From: Vasconcelosia minhoensis LEGE 07310
Lineage (GTDB): Bacteria; Cyanobacteriota; Cyanobacteriia; Phormidesmidales; Phormidesmidaceae
Direction: 5' to 3'
DNA: 64,000 nt
Assembly (NCBI RefSeq): GCF_015207255.1
Contig: NZ_JADEXG010000008.1
Coordinates: forward strand, 1 to 64,000
The position numbers and the translations under genes are program-made. Positions 44,132 through 53,161 of this stretch are shown here, piece after piece; the first letter of the stretch is position 1, and each line of letters starts with the position of its first letter. The notes under the pieces are model-generated. The model was not told the origin of the DNA. It searched no databases and saw nothing but the letters and a program-made list of their open reading frames with translations.

Positions 44132-44317
44132 TTAGCGCATCGATCGCACCATATTAAGTACACCGGCGGTCAGGCAAGCCAGTATCAAAAACCATAAAAC
44201 AATTCCTGGAATAAAGGCCAGGATGCCAATTCCACGGAGCACCCATACGCCCAGCGTCAGACCTAGCAGGGCCAGAAATAGCTGAGTGCCGGGTTGAAGT
44301 CGAGAGCGGCGCGTCAT
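44132..44317 (-). CDS. small two-helix membrane protein (61 aa)
   Basis: A hypothetical protein beginning 'MTRRSRLQPGTQLFLALLGL' with two hydrophobic helices and a basic end. ATG 44317 has a GGAAG sequence about 9 bases ahead; the frame remains open upstream. Family not recognised. Confidence 0.65.
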   Translation of the reverse strand: MTRRSRLQPGTQLFLALLGLTLGVWVLRGIGILAFIPGIVLWFLILACLTAGVLNMVRSMR

Positions 44318-44490
44318 CTTAAAGCTTCCATCAATCACAATCAGCCTTGCCACCGGGAACGGTATCGCCCCTGAACCCGTCAGCATGGGAAAGAATATTA
44401 AGAAAATATTAGCAATCAGCCGGAAAGTTCACTGAAAGTTTACGGGGAGCAGCCGCAAGCCGGATGCGACACCCGGGGGATTAGGTAATA

Positions 44491-45111
44491 ATGGCACCAA
44501 ATTCATCTGTACCCCCTGTAGATATGACGAGACAAACCGCTACGCTTCAGCCGCTTCCAGGTCAGCAACCGTCAGTTACACGGACATTTAACCCCAAGGA
44601 CGAACTCGCCCTCCTCCAGGGCGAAGTGTTAATTTCGACACAGTCTCATACCGCCAACGGCGCCGCCGTCACCGCTCAGATGTATGTGCCGCTGGTGCGC
44701 TCTCAGACCTGGCATCTGCTCACCGACTACAGCCGCTGGGTACAGTTCTTTCCCGACATTGTCCACAGCCAGGTGCTAGAAGTTAAAGAAGCGCTCAAGA
44801 ATTCTAACCAGGTTACCCGTCGGCTCTACCAGGTAGGCCGCAAAGCCTTTCTGATGTTCTCGGCCCAGGTAGAAATCTATCTCCAGGTTTTTGAAACCCT
44901 TAATCAGCAAATTCAGTTCCGGTTTGAGCAGGGCACTTTTGCCGACTTTGCCGCCGATCTGACGCTTGAAGACTACGGTGCGGGTACCTTGCTAACTTAT
45001 TCGGTCAAGGCAACGCCGCTGATCCCCATCCCTAGCTTTTTAGTTGAGAAAGCCATGCAGCATGACCTGCCCGGCAACCTCCGGACCATGCGCCAGGTGC
45101 TGTGTGCATAG
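44491..45111 (+). CDS. SRPBCC/COQ10-like protein
   Basis: A 206-residue protein of the START-like superfamily ('AQMYVPLVRSQTWHLLTDYS', 'WVQFFPDIVHSQVLEV'), similar to polyketide-cyclase/COQ10-type lipid-binding proteins common in cyanobacteria. The N-terminal ~45 residues are variable. It may bind a quinone or lipid. A stem-loop lies about 105 bases downstream. Confidence 0.8.
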   Translation: MAPNSSVPPVDMTRQTATLQPLPGQQPSVTRTFNPKDELALLQGEVLISTQSHTANGAAVTAQMYVPLVRSQTWHLLTDYSRWVQFFPDIVHSQVLEVKEALKNSNQVTRRLYQVGRKAFLMFSAQVEIYLQVFETLNQQIQFRFEQGTFADFAADLTLEDYGAGTLLTYSVKATPLIPIPSFLVEKAMQHDLPGNLRTMRQVLCA

Positions 45112-45414
45112 CACATTTCCCTATTCTTGAATTAGTTAAGAACTTGTTAAAAGTCCATCCGTTGTAGCCAGATACCGATACGCTTGTAGGTCAAGATACC
45201 TCCTAACTGCGTCTTCAGCCCTGCTGAGTCCTCCCCGTGAAGCCTCAGTAGGGCTATTACTTGGCTATTTTTCAGGGACTGGAGCCGATACCGGCATCAA
45301 AAATTAATCGATTGTTCAGCGTAAACTTGCACAATTCGACTAGAATTCAAAGCCAATGCTGCAAATACCAACCCCCGGCAAACCGTTTCCATTCGCCGGG
45401 TAAACAAAGGAGCA
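45112..45414. other. 303-base gap with strong stem-loop
   Basis: It contains the stem-loop at 45217-45255. Nothing else is seen: no tRNA or ORF of note. Confidence 0.5.
45217..45255 (+). terminator. 12-bp stem-loop, probable terminator
   Basis: agccctgctgag (45217-45228) pairs with ctcagtagggct (45244-45255), with one G-T wobble and a 15-nt loop. A run of T follows about 13 bases later. It could end the SRPBCC transcript or be an attenuator for the glycosyltransferase gene. Confidence 0.5.
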
Positions 45415-47193
45415 ATGGCGGTTCAACTTAAGCGTTTGTCCAAAAAACTGGTTGATCGGCCGGGGTTTCACGCAGGGCTGCTGCTGCTCTGGTGTGGGCT
45501 GGGCCTAGCGCTGCGGCTGCTGAACCTGACCGCGAAGCCGCCTTGGATGGATGAGGTCTCTACGGTCGTCTTTAGCCTGGGGAACAGCACGCGGCTGATC
45601 CCCCTGAACCAGGTGATTGGGTTAGACGAGCTGCTAAGACCCATTCAGCTCCAGCCTGACGCCTCAATTAGGTCAGTCATCCATTTTCTGCTGGAGGAGA
45701 ACAATCATCCACCGGCTTACTTTGTGCTGGCCCATAGCTGGATGCGCTGGTTGATTCAGCCGGATGGCTATGCCTCTCTGTGGGCGGCGAGATCGCTACC
45801 CGCCTTTTTTGGGGCGCTCGCTGTGCCAGCCACTTTTGGCCTGGCCTGGGCCGCATTTCGCTCTCGGCTCGTCGCCCATCTCTGCGCAGCTCTGATGATG
45901 GCGTCGCCGTTCGCGGTCTTTTTAGCTCAGGAGGCGCGACACTATACCCTGGCCATTTTTTGGGTGACGCTTTCGCTGGGCTGCCTGGCGATCGCGGTGC
46001 GGGCGATACACCGGCGCCAGCCTCTGCCGCTGAGCATTACCGGACTGTGGGTTGGGGCAAATGGACTGGCAATTGCGACCCATTATTTCTCTGGCCTCAC
46101 GCTGCTGGCTGAGGGGCTGGTTTTGCTGGGCATGGCCTGGCAGCAGCGACGCTCCTGGCACGACTGGGCCGCCGCCCGCCGCCGAATTTATCTGGTCGCG
46201 ATCGGAACGCTGGTCGGTGGAGTCGTTTGGCTGCCCGTCTGGATGAATTTTTACGGCAGTCCCCAATCTAGCTTTCTCAAGGGTGAGCCACATGAGCTGG
46301 GCTACTGGCTGAATCCGGTTGCCCAATCCCTGGCCGGGTGGATCTATGCGATTCTGACGCCGATGACTGTGGGCTATCGCTGGTGGGGCTTAGCTGCGGT
46401 GATTATCTCCATCCTGGTCTCGCTGGCGTATCTGTGCTGGCTGATGGCTCAGCTCATCCCCAGCCTGCGCCATCAGCTTTGGCAGCCCGATCGCCAAATC
46501 GGGTTAGCGGCCGTCGGTGGCTTTTTTCTAGCAGCGAATGGCCTATTTTTTGCCATTTGCTACCTAGCGGGTCAGGATATCACCCGGGGGCATCGCTACA
46601 GCTTTGTCTTTTTCTCTGCCCTGATTGTTCTCGTCGGGGCTGGCCTAGCCCCCTTTTGGGAGGGCAAAGCGCCTCGGTTTACGAAAGTGAGGCTGCCCTT
46701 AATCCAGCGCGCCATCGGCGGTCGGCAGTTTGTCGTACTCGCGATTTGCTGTAGCCTGATCGGCAGCCTGTTCGTGGTGTTTAACCTGAGCTTTCAAAAA
46801 TACTATCGGGCCGATCGGCTGATCCCGCTCATGCAGGCGACTTCAGCCCATCCGGTGATTATCGGTACGCCTACCCTAGTGACTGCCCAACCGACGGCGA
46901 TCGGGATTGAGATGATGAGCCTAGCCTGGGAAATCAAGCGCCACTTTAACCCTGCAACCGATCCAAACTGGCAGGCCATCCCAAAATTTATGGTGCTCGA
47001 GCAAAATACGGTGACCGGGCTTGAACCGACGGGCACCTTGATTCAGCTGCTGACAGCCCAGACCCGACCGCTCGACCTCTGGCTGTTCAACTATGGCCCC
47101 GACCTCACTGCTCAGGGATGCCATATCCCCTCTGGGGGATATGGCCATAAGGGTTCGTTCAGCTACAACCACTATGTTTGTGGAGCGGATTAA
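45415..47193 (+). CDS. GT39-like membrane glycosyltransferase
   Basis: A 592-residue protein with about ten membrane helices. The first outer loop carries the GT-C signature acidic pair in 'AKPPWMDEVSTVVFS', and 'AQEARHYTLAIFWVTL' is the second typical motif of the PMT/ArnT (GT39, RgtB-like) family. It probably transfers a sugar from a polyprenyl-phosphate carrier to a surface glycan or lipid. AAGGAG sits only 2 bases before the ATG, tighter than usual. Confidence 0.88.
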   Translation: MAVQLKRLSKKLVDRPGFHAGLLLLWCGLGLALRLLNLTAKPPWMDEVSTVVFSLGNSTRLIPLNQVIGLDELLRPIQLQPDASIRSVIHFLLEENNHPPAYFVLAHSWMRWLIQPDGYASLWAARSLPAFFGALAVPATFGLAWAAFRSRLVAHLCAALMMASPFAVFLAQEARHYTLAIFWVTLSLGCLAIAVRAIHRRQPLPLSITGLWVGANGLAIATHYFSGLTLLAEGLVLLGMAWQQRRSWHDWAAARRRIYLVAIGTLVGGVVWLPVWMNFYGSPQSSFLKGEPHELGYWLNPVAQSLAGWIYAILTPMTVGYRWWGLAAVIISILVSLAYLCWLMAQLIPSLRHQLWQPDRQIGLAAVGGFFLAANGLFFAICYLAGQDITRGHRYSFVFFSALIVLVGAGLAPFWEGKAPRFTKVRLPLIQRAIGGRQFVVLAICCSLIGSLFVVFNLSFQKYYRADRLIPLMQATSAHPVIIGTPTLVTAQPTAIGIEMMSLAWEIKRHFNPATDPNWQAIPKFMVLEQNTVTGLEPTGTLIQLLTAQTRPLDLWLFNYGPDLTAQGCHIPSGGYGHKGSFSYNHYVCGAD

Positions 47194-47221
47194 AGAGCCT
47201 ATACAGCAGATAACCGCCCTG

Positions 47222-48136
47222 CTAATAACCAACCCGCGCCGAACAGGCCTCAGCGGCAGTGCCTTCGGTCTTACAGCGCTCCCAGCCGATCCGCTGGGCT
47301 ACGCGCCGGGGCAGCTGAGCCTGATATTGAAGGGCTTGGTCAAACAGCGCTAGACTCTGGTGAGGGGTCCCCTGTCGTCGCAGCAGCTGAGCCTTGAGAT
47401 ACATCAGCTCAGGATTTTCGGGCGCGGCTTGGAGGGCGCGGTCAACAGCAGTCAGCGCGTTATCAACCTGATCGAGGTCGCGATAGCCCAGGGCAATGCC
47501 ACGCTGGGCCAGATAGACCGGCGCGCCATGCTCGCTCAGGCGGGTGATGGCCTGCTCAGGATTGGAAAAGGGCAGGTTTACAGCCAGCATTAGGTCCATG
47601 TAGCCTTTGATTAGACTCAGTTCGGGGTCGTTAGGGTCGATCGCTGCGGCCCGGTCAAGATGGCTAAAGACCTGCTGTAGCATCGTCAGAACCCTGGGCG
47701 TACCGCGCGCCACGCCCACGTCCTTAAGAACGTAAGCTCCGTTCATAAAAATTCCCACCGCCGTATAAAGATGACCCCGCAGCGGATCACTTTGAGTCAG
47801 CTGCTCAGCTGTCGCTTTAGTCAGCGCGGCCCGCTGTTCGAGCGCTTCCCAGTCTTCTTCGATATAGGCCAGGGAAGCGAGCATGGCGTGGAGTAGCGGC
47901 TCGTCAGCTTCGGTCTGCTCAGCTGCGGCCAGGTAAACCTCGGTCTCGACGTAGTTGCCTTCCTTAAAAAGGGCGATGAAGGCTGCTTCGGTCTGGTCGC
48001 CAATGGCGTGGGGTGATTCGGTGCGGAAGGGATCGGCGGCAAAAGCTGGGGTAGCCAGGCCGATGGCAATCGCGGCGGCCCCAGTGGCTAATGTCCCCAG
48101 GCGAGACCAGCCTGAACGGCGAGAATAAAAAGCCAT
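47222..48136 (-). CDS. Sll0314/Alr1548 family TPR protein
   Basis: A 304-residue exported TPR protein. A signal peptide (hydrophobic 'GTLATGAAAIAIGLATPAF', cleavage after 'AFA') is followed by TPR repeats ('FSHLDRAAAIDPNDPELSLI', 'VDNALTAVDRALQAAPENPE') and a C-terminal pair of Cys. This family is conserved in cyanobacteria; function unknown. It is downstream of folB on the same strand. Confidence 0.88.
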   Translation of the reverse strand: MAFYSRRSGWSRLGTLATGAAAIAIGLATPAFAADPFRTESPHAIGDQTEAAFIALFKEGNYVETEVYLAAAEQTEADEPLLHAMLASLAYIEEDWEALEQRAALTKATAEQLTQSDPLRGHLYTAVGIFMNGAYVLKDVGVARGTPRVLTMLQQVFSHLDRAAAIDPNDPELSLIKGYMDLMLAVNLPFSNPEQAITRLSEHGAPVYLAQRGIALGYRDLDQVDNALTAVDRALQAAPENPELMYLKAQLLRRQGTPHQSLALFDQALQYQAQLPRRVAQRIGWERCKTEGTAAEACSARVGY

Positions 48137-48229
48137 AGTGTCTCAAAAAGCAGTGACGAAAGATACGGATCGATTTCTGCCTACGAGTATATCGGCTGAA
48201 TCGGCAATCGCCCAGGTCTATGGACCAGA

Positions 48230-48604
48230 TCAGCCGAGCATCGCGGCGCGCTGGCGAACAATTTCTACTGCCACCTGACCGCTAAAGTGGGGCACCGGCG
48301 GCGACAGCTTGGTCGCCCTGACCCGGACCTGCTCAATTCGGCAATCGCTCCCCAGGGCTTTATCCGCGATCGCGGCAGCGAGCCGCTCAATCAGGCTGAA
48401 CTTTTCCGTCTCAATCAGCCGCTGCGCTGCCTGAATAATCTGAGCGTAGTCATAGGTGTCGGCTAGCTGGTCGGTCTGCCCAGCCAAAGCCAGATCTATC
48501 CACAGGGTGACATCGACTTCATACCACTGGCCCAGCGCGTTTTCCTCGGGCAGCGCGCCCGTGTAGCCATAGGCGCGAATACCGCTGATCTCGAGGGTAT
48601 CCAT
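48230..48604 (-). CDS. folB: dihydroneopterin aldolase
   Basis: A 124-residue folate-pathway enzyme that splits dihydroneopterin. It starts 'MDTLEISGIRAYGYTGALPE' with the Tyr and Glu of the active site, and includes 'TYDYAQIIQAAQRLIE' and 'RVRATKLSPPVPHFSG'. ATG 48604 is the true start; the open frame to 48874 is a shadow of proA. It starts 10 bases after the proA stop, so the two are probably co-transcribed. Confidence 0.93.
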   Translation of the reverse strand: MDTLEISGIRAYGYTGALPEENALGQWYEVDVTLWIDLALAGQTDQLADTYDYAQIIQAAQRLIETEKFSLIERLAAAIADKALGSDCRIEQVRVRATKLSPPVPHFSGQVAVEIVRQRAAMLG

Positions 48605-48614
48605 TCCACCAGCC

Positions 48615-49928
48615 TCAATGCAGGTCGCGGTGCAGAAAGGGGCGGGCCGACTCACCAGAATACGTGGCAACCACATGGCCCTGGCCGACCAGCTGATATT
48701 TGTAAGTGACCAATCCTTCCAGCCCGACTGGCCCCCGTGGCGGCAGTTTCTGGGTACTGATCCCCACCTCCGCCCCGAAGCCGTAGCGAAAGCCATCGGC
48801 AAAGCGAGTCGAGCAGTTGTGAAAGACGCCGGCGGCATCGACCTGGGCCATGAAGGCAGCGGCAGCGGCGTCATCTGTAGTCGCGATCGCTTCAGTATGG
48901 CGCGAGCCGTAGGCGGTGATGTGGGCGATCGCGGTCTCCAATGAATCGACCACGCGGATAGCTAAAATCAGGTCGCTATATTCAGTAGACCAGTCAGCCG
49001 CCGGAGACAGACCCGGCAGGATTTGCCGAGTATCCCCATCGCCACGCAGCTCTACCCCGGCGGCTTGGAGCGTCTGAGCTAGCTTTGGAAGAAACTCAGC
49101 CGCGATCGCGCGATGCACCAGCAGCGTCTCAATCGCGTTGCAGGCGGAGGGATAGCCCACTTTGGCATCGAGCGCCAGGTCAACCGCCTGCTGGAGGTCT
49201 GCCGCCCGATCGACGTAGAGATGGCAGATGCCCTCGGCGTGCCCCAGCACCGGGATCCGCGTGTTGTCTTGAACATAGCGAACAAAGGCGTTAGAGCCCC
49301 GAGGAATAATTAAATTGACATCGTCATCCAGAGAGAGCAGGGCCTGGGTCTCGGCCCGAGTCGTCAGCAGCTGCACCGCCTCGGGATTGAGCCCAGCCTG
49401 GGTTAGCCCCTGGCGAATTGCCTGCACCAGCGCCTGACAGGAGCGGGTCGCCTCTCTACCGCCCTTGAGGATGACGCCATTGCCCGACTTCACGGCCAGC
49501 GTCGCAATCTGCACCACCGCATCGGGCCGCGATTCAAAAATGACGCCCAGCACCCCCAGGGGACAGGTCACTCGCTTCAGCACCAGGCCGTCGTCGAGCT
49601 GCCGGTGGATCTGTACCATACCCAGCGGATCGGCTAGCGCCGCCACATCACGCACCCCCGCGATCGCGCCCCTAAGCTTCACCGCGTCCAGCTTCAGCCG
49701 ACCGTAGAGCGGCTTAGCCAGATTGTCGGCCAGGGCCGCTTCACAGTCGAGCTGATTGGCCGTCGTAATGTCAGCCGCCGCCGATTCCAGGGCCTGGGCA
49801 ATAGACTCAATCGCCCGGTTGCGGTCGGTTCCAGAGCTGAGTGCGAGCTCCTGGGCGGCCTGTCGGGCCTGCTGCGCGATCGCGGTGGTGGACCGGGCTG
49901 ACTGCGCAACTGCTGAGGAGACATTCAT
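48615..49928 (-). CDS. proA: gamma-glutamyl phosphate reductase
   Basis: A 437-residue aldehyde-dehydrogenase-fold enzyme that makes glutamate semialdehyde for proline. Catalytic Cys is in '[14 protein letters not shown]', and '[20 protein letters not shown]' with '[16 protein letters not shown]' are family signatures. The C-terminus '[20 protein letters not shown]' is typical. Full length. The gene precedes folB. Confidence 0.96.
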   Translation of the reverse strand: MNVSSAVAQSARSTTAIAQQARQAAQELALSSGTDRNRAIESIAQALESAAADITTANQLDCEAALADNLAKPLYGRLKLDAVKLRGAIAGVRDVAALADPLGMVQIHRQLDDGLVLKRVTCPLGVLGVIFESRPDAVVQIATLAVKSGNGVILKGGREATRSCQALVQAIRQGLTQAGLNPEAVQLLTTRAETQALLSLDDDVNLIIPRGSNAFVRYVQDNTRIPVLGHAEGICHLYVDRAADLQQAVDLALDAKVGYPSACNAIETLLVHRAIAAEFLPKLAQTLQAAGVELRGDGDTRQILPGLSPAADWSTEYSDLILAIRVVDSLETAIAHITAYGSRHTEAIATTDDAAAAAFMAQVDAAGVFHNCSTRFADGFRYGFGAEVGISTQKLPPRGPVGLEGLVTYKYQLVGQGHVVATYSGESARPFLHRDLH

Positions 49929-50006
49929 GGAATTTACCGACTGAGATAACGCTGAAAGTCAACTATTAGTCTATCAAAAATGATTTGTCAGATTCGGCCC
50001 GGCAGC

Positions 50007-50855
50007 TCAGCGGTTCTCGGATTCTGCGATGATAGCCTGCTTAGCCTTTTGCCAGAGGGCTTCTAGCTCTTCAGGGCGGTGCTCCACCAAAGGTCGCTCG
50101 GCAGCGGCTTCGAGGCGTTCAAACCGCTGAATGAACCGACGATTGGTCCCCTGTAGGGCCGCTACCGGGTCGAGACCACGCCAGCGAGCCACCTTCAGCA
50201 GGGTAAAGAGCAGGTCGCCCAGCTCCGCTTCCTGGTTTTCAATCGGCTCGTGGTCGAGGGCCTGGTGCAGCTCGCCCAGCTCTTCGTCAAACTTTTCCCA
50301 TACGCCCGCCAGCGTTTCCCACTCAAACCCGGCTTTGGCAGCCTTTTGAGAAATTTTCATCGCAGCGGTAAGTGGCGGCAGGGTGCGGGCATAGCGCCGC
50401 AGCTTGGGCGTTAGCAGGTTAGGATCTTCGGTCGCGGCCTTTTCAGCCACCTTAATCTGCTCCCAGTTGGCATGAACCTGGTCAGGCGTATCGGCTTTAG
50501 TATCGCCGAACACGTGGGGATGGCGACGGATCATTTTTGCGGTGATGCCCCGAGCGACGTCGCCCAGGTCAAAGTCGCCGCTTTCGCTGAAGATCTGCGA
50601 CTGGAGGACGACCTGGAGCAGCAGGTCGCCCAGCTCCTCGGCAATGTCCTGACGGCTGCCGGACTGGAGCGCGTCCACCACCTCGTACGCCTCTTCTAAC
50701 ACGTAGGGCGCTAGCGTCTGCGGGGTCTGAGCCAGATCCCAGGGGCAGCCGCCGTCGGGATTGCGGAGCTGGGCGATGACGGCTATGAACCGCTGTAGGG
50801 CCTCTAGAGTAGCAGGTGGAGTAGAAGAGGTGAAGGAAGACGGGGTTGGCGTCAT
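50007..50855 (-). CDS. mazG: nucleoside triphosphate pyrophosphohydrolase MazG
   Basis: A 282-residue full-length MazG with two MazG domains. 'VLEEAYEVVDALQSGSRQ' with 'EELGDLLLQVVLQSQIF' is the first metal site (ExxE...ExxD), and 'IENQEAELGDLLFTLLKVAR' is the second. It hydrolyses non-canonical NTPs to NMP and PPi, cleaning the nucleotide pool, and in other bacteria lowers ppGpp. ATG 50855. Confidence 0.94.
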   Translation of the reverse strand: MTPTPSSFTSSTPPATLEALQRFIAVIAQLRNPDGGCPWDLAQTPQTLAPYVLEEAYEVVDALQSGSRQDIAEELGDLLLQVVLQSQIFSESGDFDLGDVARGITAKMIRRHPHVFGDTKADTPDQVHANWEQIKVAEKAATEDPNLLTPKLRRYARTLPPLTAAMKISQKAAKAGFEWETLAGVWEKFDEELGELHQALDHEPIENQEAELGDLLFTLLKVARWRGLDPVAALQGTNRRFIQRFERLEAAAERPLVEHRPEELEALWQKAKQAIIAESENR

Positions 50856-50895
50856 TGGGCTGACTGGGAGAGAACACCTGGATAGTAGCGAAGAT

Positions 50896-51828
50896 TTAGC
50901 GGCTGGTAGAGGCTAACACCAGCCGAAACCCAAATAGAATATGCCGCGACCCAATTGGCCGATCGTGGCGATAGGCGGCTCGGCAGAAGCCGGGCGAGTC
51001 GTCCCAGCCGCAGCCTTTCATGATCACCTCGCCGTCGTCATCCAAGCTGGTGAATTCAAATACGTTGCCCGCCATGTCCTCCAGGCCGTAGATGCTGCGG
51101 CTGAGCGGATAGGTCGCGATCGCGCTGACGCCTTCAGCCACCGTATCGCCCGCCCAGTTCGTCGCGTCGGGCTGCCATTGGCTGCCCCAGGGAAAGTACC
51201 GGCCATCGGTGCCGCGCGCCGCCTTTTCCCATTCCGCCGCCGTCGGCAGTCGGTACATGACGCCGTCCTGCTCACCCCGCCAGTCGGCATAGGCGACCGC
51301 GTCCCCATAGGAAACCAGCACCACCGGCTGATTAGCCGTTCCCTCGGGATAGCGATCATCCTGCCAGCGGTAGGGTTGGACCGTTTCGAAGGAGTGGACT
51401 AAAAACCCCTGGGCCTGGTAGTCTTGGCGGGAGATGTCGGGGATGGGGTGACCCGTCGCCTGAACGAAAGCCTCATATTCAGCATTCGTAATGAGATTGC
51501 GACCCATGCAAAAGGCCGGTAGCGACTGGGTCTGACGCTCGGGTTCAAAATCAAACCAGCGGCGATCGCGCAGCTGTGCCAGTTCGGTAGCGACCTCCTC
51601 CGGCGTCTCGGCCTGGGCCTCAGCCGAAATCTGGTAGGCATAGTCCCGCTCGGCGGTGTCACTGCCCGCAAGGTAAGCACCGGCTGCAACGAAGGCAAAT
51701 GAGGCGTGATGCTCACAGTCTGCCAGAGAGACGGCCAGAGAGACGGCCTGAATTAGGCTCTGGCAGCCTGCTGCTGAACTAATCAGACTTAATCCCAGCC
51801 CTAAATCGAACCATCGTGCCCGCGCCAT
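50896..51828 (-). CDS. formylglycine-generating enzyme-like (SUMF1) protein
   Basis: A 310-residue FGE-sulfatase domain protein with an N-terminal signal segment whose 'SSAAGCQSL' could be a non-ideal lipobox. The domain has 'CMGRNLITNAEYEAFVQATG', 'VVLVSYGDAVAYADWRGEQ', 'YRLPTAAEWEKAARG' and 'GLEDMAGNVFEFTS'. The Cys pair used by true FGE is not conserved, so it is probably not a sulfatase activator but one of the many SUMF1-fold proteins, possibly binding glycans or peptides. No sulfatase gene is adjacent. Confidence 0.88.
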   Translation of the reverse strand: MARARWFDLGLGLSLISSAAGCQSLIQAVSLAVSLADCEHHASFAFVAAGAYLAGSDTAERDYAYQISAEAQAETPEEVATELAQLRDRRWFDFEPERQTQSLPAFCMGRNLITNAEYEAFVQATGHPIPDISRQDYQAQGFLVHSFETVQPYRWQDDRYPEGTANQPVVLVSYGDAVAYADWRGEQDGVMYRLPTAAEWEKAARGTDGRYFPWGSQWQPDATNWAGDTVAEGVSAIATYPLSRSIYGLEDMAGNVFEFTSLDDDGEVIMKGCGWDDSPGFCRAAYRHDRPIGSRHILFGFRLVLASTSR

Positions 51829-51930
51829 TCTACTCTCGTGCGTCCAGCTCTATCATTCTGTCATGGGAAAGTCGTGGCAAAATAAGAGCAAGATCAGAGA
51901 TCCTGTCCTCCCTGCTAACCCAATGCACTG

Positions 51931-52527
51931 ATGCTACAAAACTGGCTAGTAACCGATGATGGTCGTTGTCGGCCCCTGGTGACGGCTGAGATTGCTGAGC
52001 CTGAGCGAACTTACCGACTCTATCGATTTCTGACCGAGCTAGAAGACATTCTTGACCAGCACACCGAAGAGGTCGAGCGGATTGCCGCGATCGTGCCCCG
52101 GGTGCGCCAGCTCCTGACCAGCTCCTACTGGCTGCAAATGGAGTTTAAGCCACCGACCGAGCAAGGCTGGGCGGTCAACTTTCTCTACCGCGAGCATCAG
52201 TTTCCGCTGACGGTGCAGATGGTCACCTGGGCGCCCGGCAGCCGCTCTCAAATCCACAATCACGCCACCTGGGGAATTATCGCCATGGTCGGGGGGCAGG
52301 AAAAAAATACGCTGTGGCGGCGAGACCCCGATCGGCCTGAACAGATTCAGCCTGCGGGCGAACTGATTCTAGCCCCCGGCGACATCATTGGCCTGACTGC
52401 TGACGCGATTCACTGCGTCGAGCCGCTGGCGGACGAGCCTACGGTTTCCTTTAACCTGTACGGTATTACCGACCGCAGTCGGCGCTATCAGTTCGACCCA
52501 GATGCTCAGACCGCTGCAAAATTTTGA
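51931..52527 (+). CDS. cupin, cysteine dioxygenase-like
   Basis: A 198-residue cupin. The metal-binding motif is 'SRSQIHNHATWGIIAMVGGQ' (HxH), with the later Glu in 'GGQEKNTLWRR' and His in 'TADAIHCVEPL'. The fold and motif match the cysteine-dioxygenase-like group; the substrate is uncertain. ATG start. The DUF1802 gene follows 15 bases later on the same strand. Confidence 0.85.
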   Translation: MLQNWLVTDDGRCRPLVTAEIAEPERTYRLYRFLTELEDILDQHTEEVERIAAIVPRVRQLLTSSYWLQMEFKPPTEQGWAVNFLYREHQFPLTVQMVTWAPGSRSQIHNHATWGIIAMVGGQEKNTLWRRDPDRPEQIQPAGELILAPGDIIGLTADAIHCVEPLADEPTVSFNLYGITDRSRRYQFDPDAQTAAKF

Positions 52528-52542
52528 TTTCTCCCCAAGCTC

Positions 52543-53109
52543 ATGCCTTTACAAACGGCGCTCAAAGAATGGTCTGTTGCCGTCAGGGCCTTAGCCGCGG
52601 GTGAAACCCTGCTGCTGCTGCGGAAGGGCGGCATCCGCGAGGCCGGTGGCCGGTTTACGGTCGCCAGTGACCGGGTGCTGCTCTACCCTACCTTTGAGCA
52701 TCAGCAGCCCCATCTGCTCAAGTCGCCCTATCAAAGGGATGTCCAGCCCGTTAAGGCGGGCTGGCATCCGCAGACCATAACGCTCTTGGCCTGGGCACAG
52801 ATCACCCATATTTTTCAAATCACCACAGCGGCCCAGGTAGAACGGCTGCGGCCCTTTCACATCTGGAGTCCGGAGATGATTACTGAACGGCTGCAATGGA
52901 AGCCGCAGCAGCCCCTGTACGGGCTGGCCCTCCAGACCTATCGGCTGCCAGCCGCGGTCGAGATTGACTGGCGGCCGGAGTACGGCGGCTGCCGCTCCTG
53001 GATTGAGCTGGCTGAGGCAGTGGAGGTGAGTGATGCGGTGTCCGCGATCGCGCCTGACCCATACCGCCAGCAAGTCGAGGCGATCGAGCAGGCGCTACGA
53101 TGCCCTTAA
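52543..53109 (+). CDS. DUF1802 family protein
   Basis: A 188-residue soluble protein. 'ALKEWSVAVRALAAGETLLL' and 'GGIREAGGRFTVASDRVLLY' are typical of DUF1802, a cyanobacteria-rich family of unknown function. It is placed directly behind the cupin gene and convergent with the sensor kinase. Confidence 0.88.
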   Translation: MPLQTALKEWSVAVRALAAGETLLLLRKGGIREAGGRFTVASDRVLLYPTFEHQQPHLLKSPYQRDVQPVKAGWHPQTITLLAWAQITHIFQITTAAQVERLRPFHIWSPEMITERLQWKPQQPLYGLALQTYRLPAAVEIDWRPEYGGCRSWIELAEAVEVSDAVSAIAPDPYRQQVEAIEQALRCP

Positions 53110-53161
53110 TCCCTCAGCTGCCAGTCCACCAGCGCCACTGGGCTATCGCTCATACCGTTCC

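Noticed and set aside
48605-48874. N-terminal extension of folB into proA
   Set aside because: The extra 90 residues are a shadow of proA; the folB family starts at 'MDTLEIS'.
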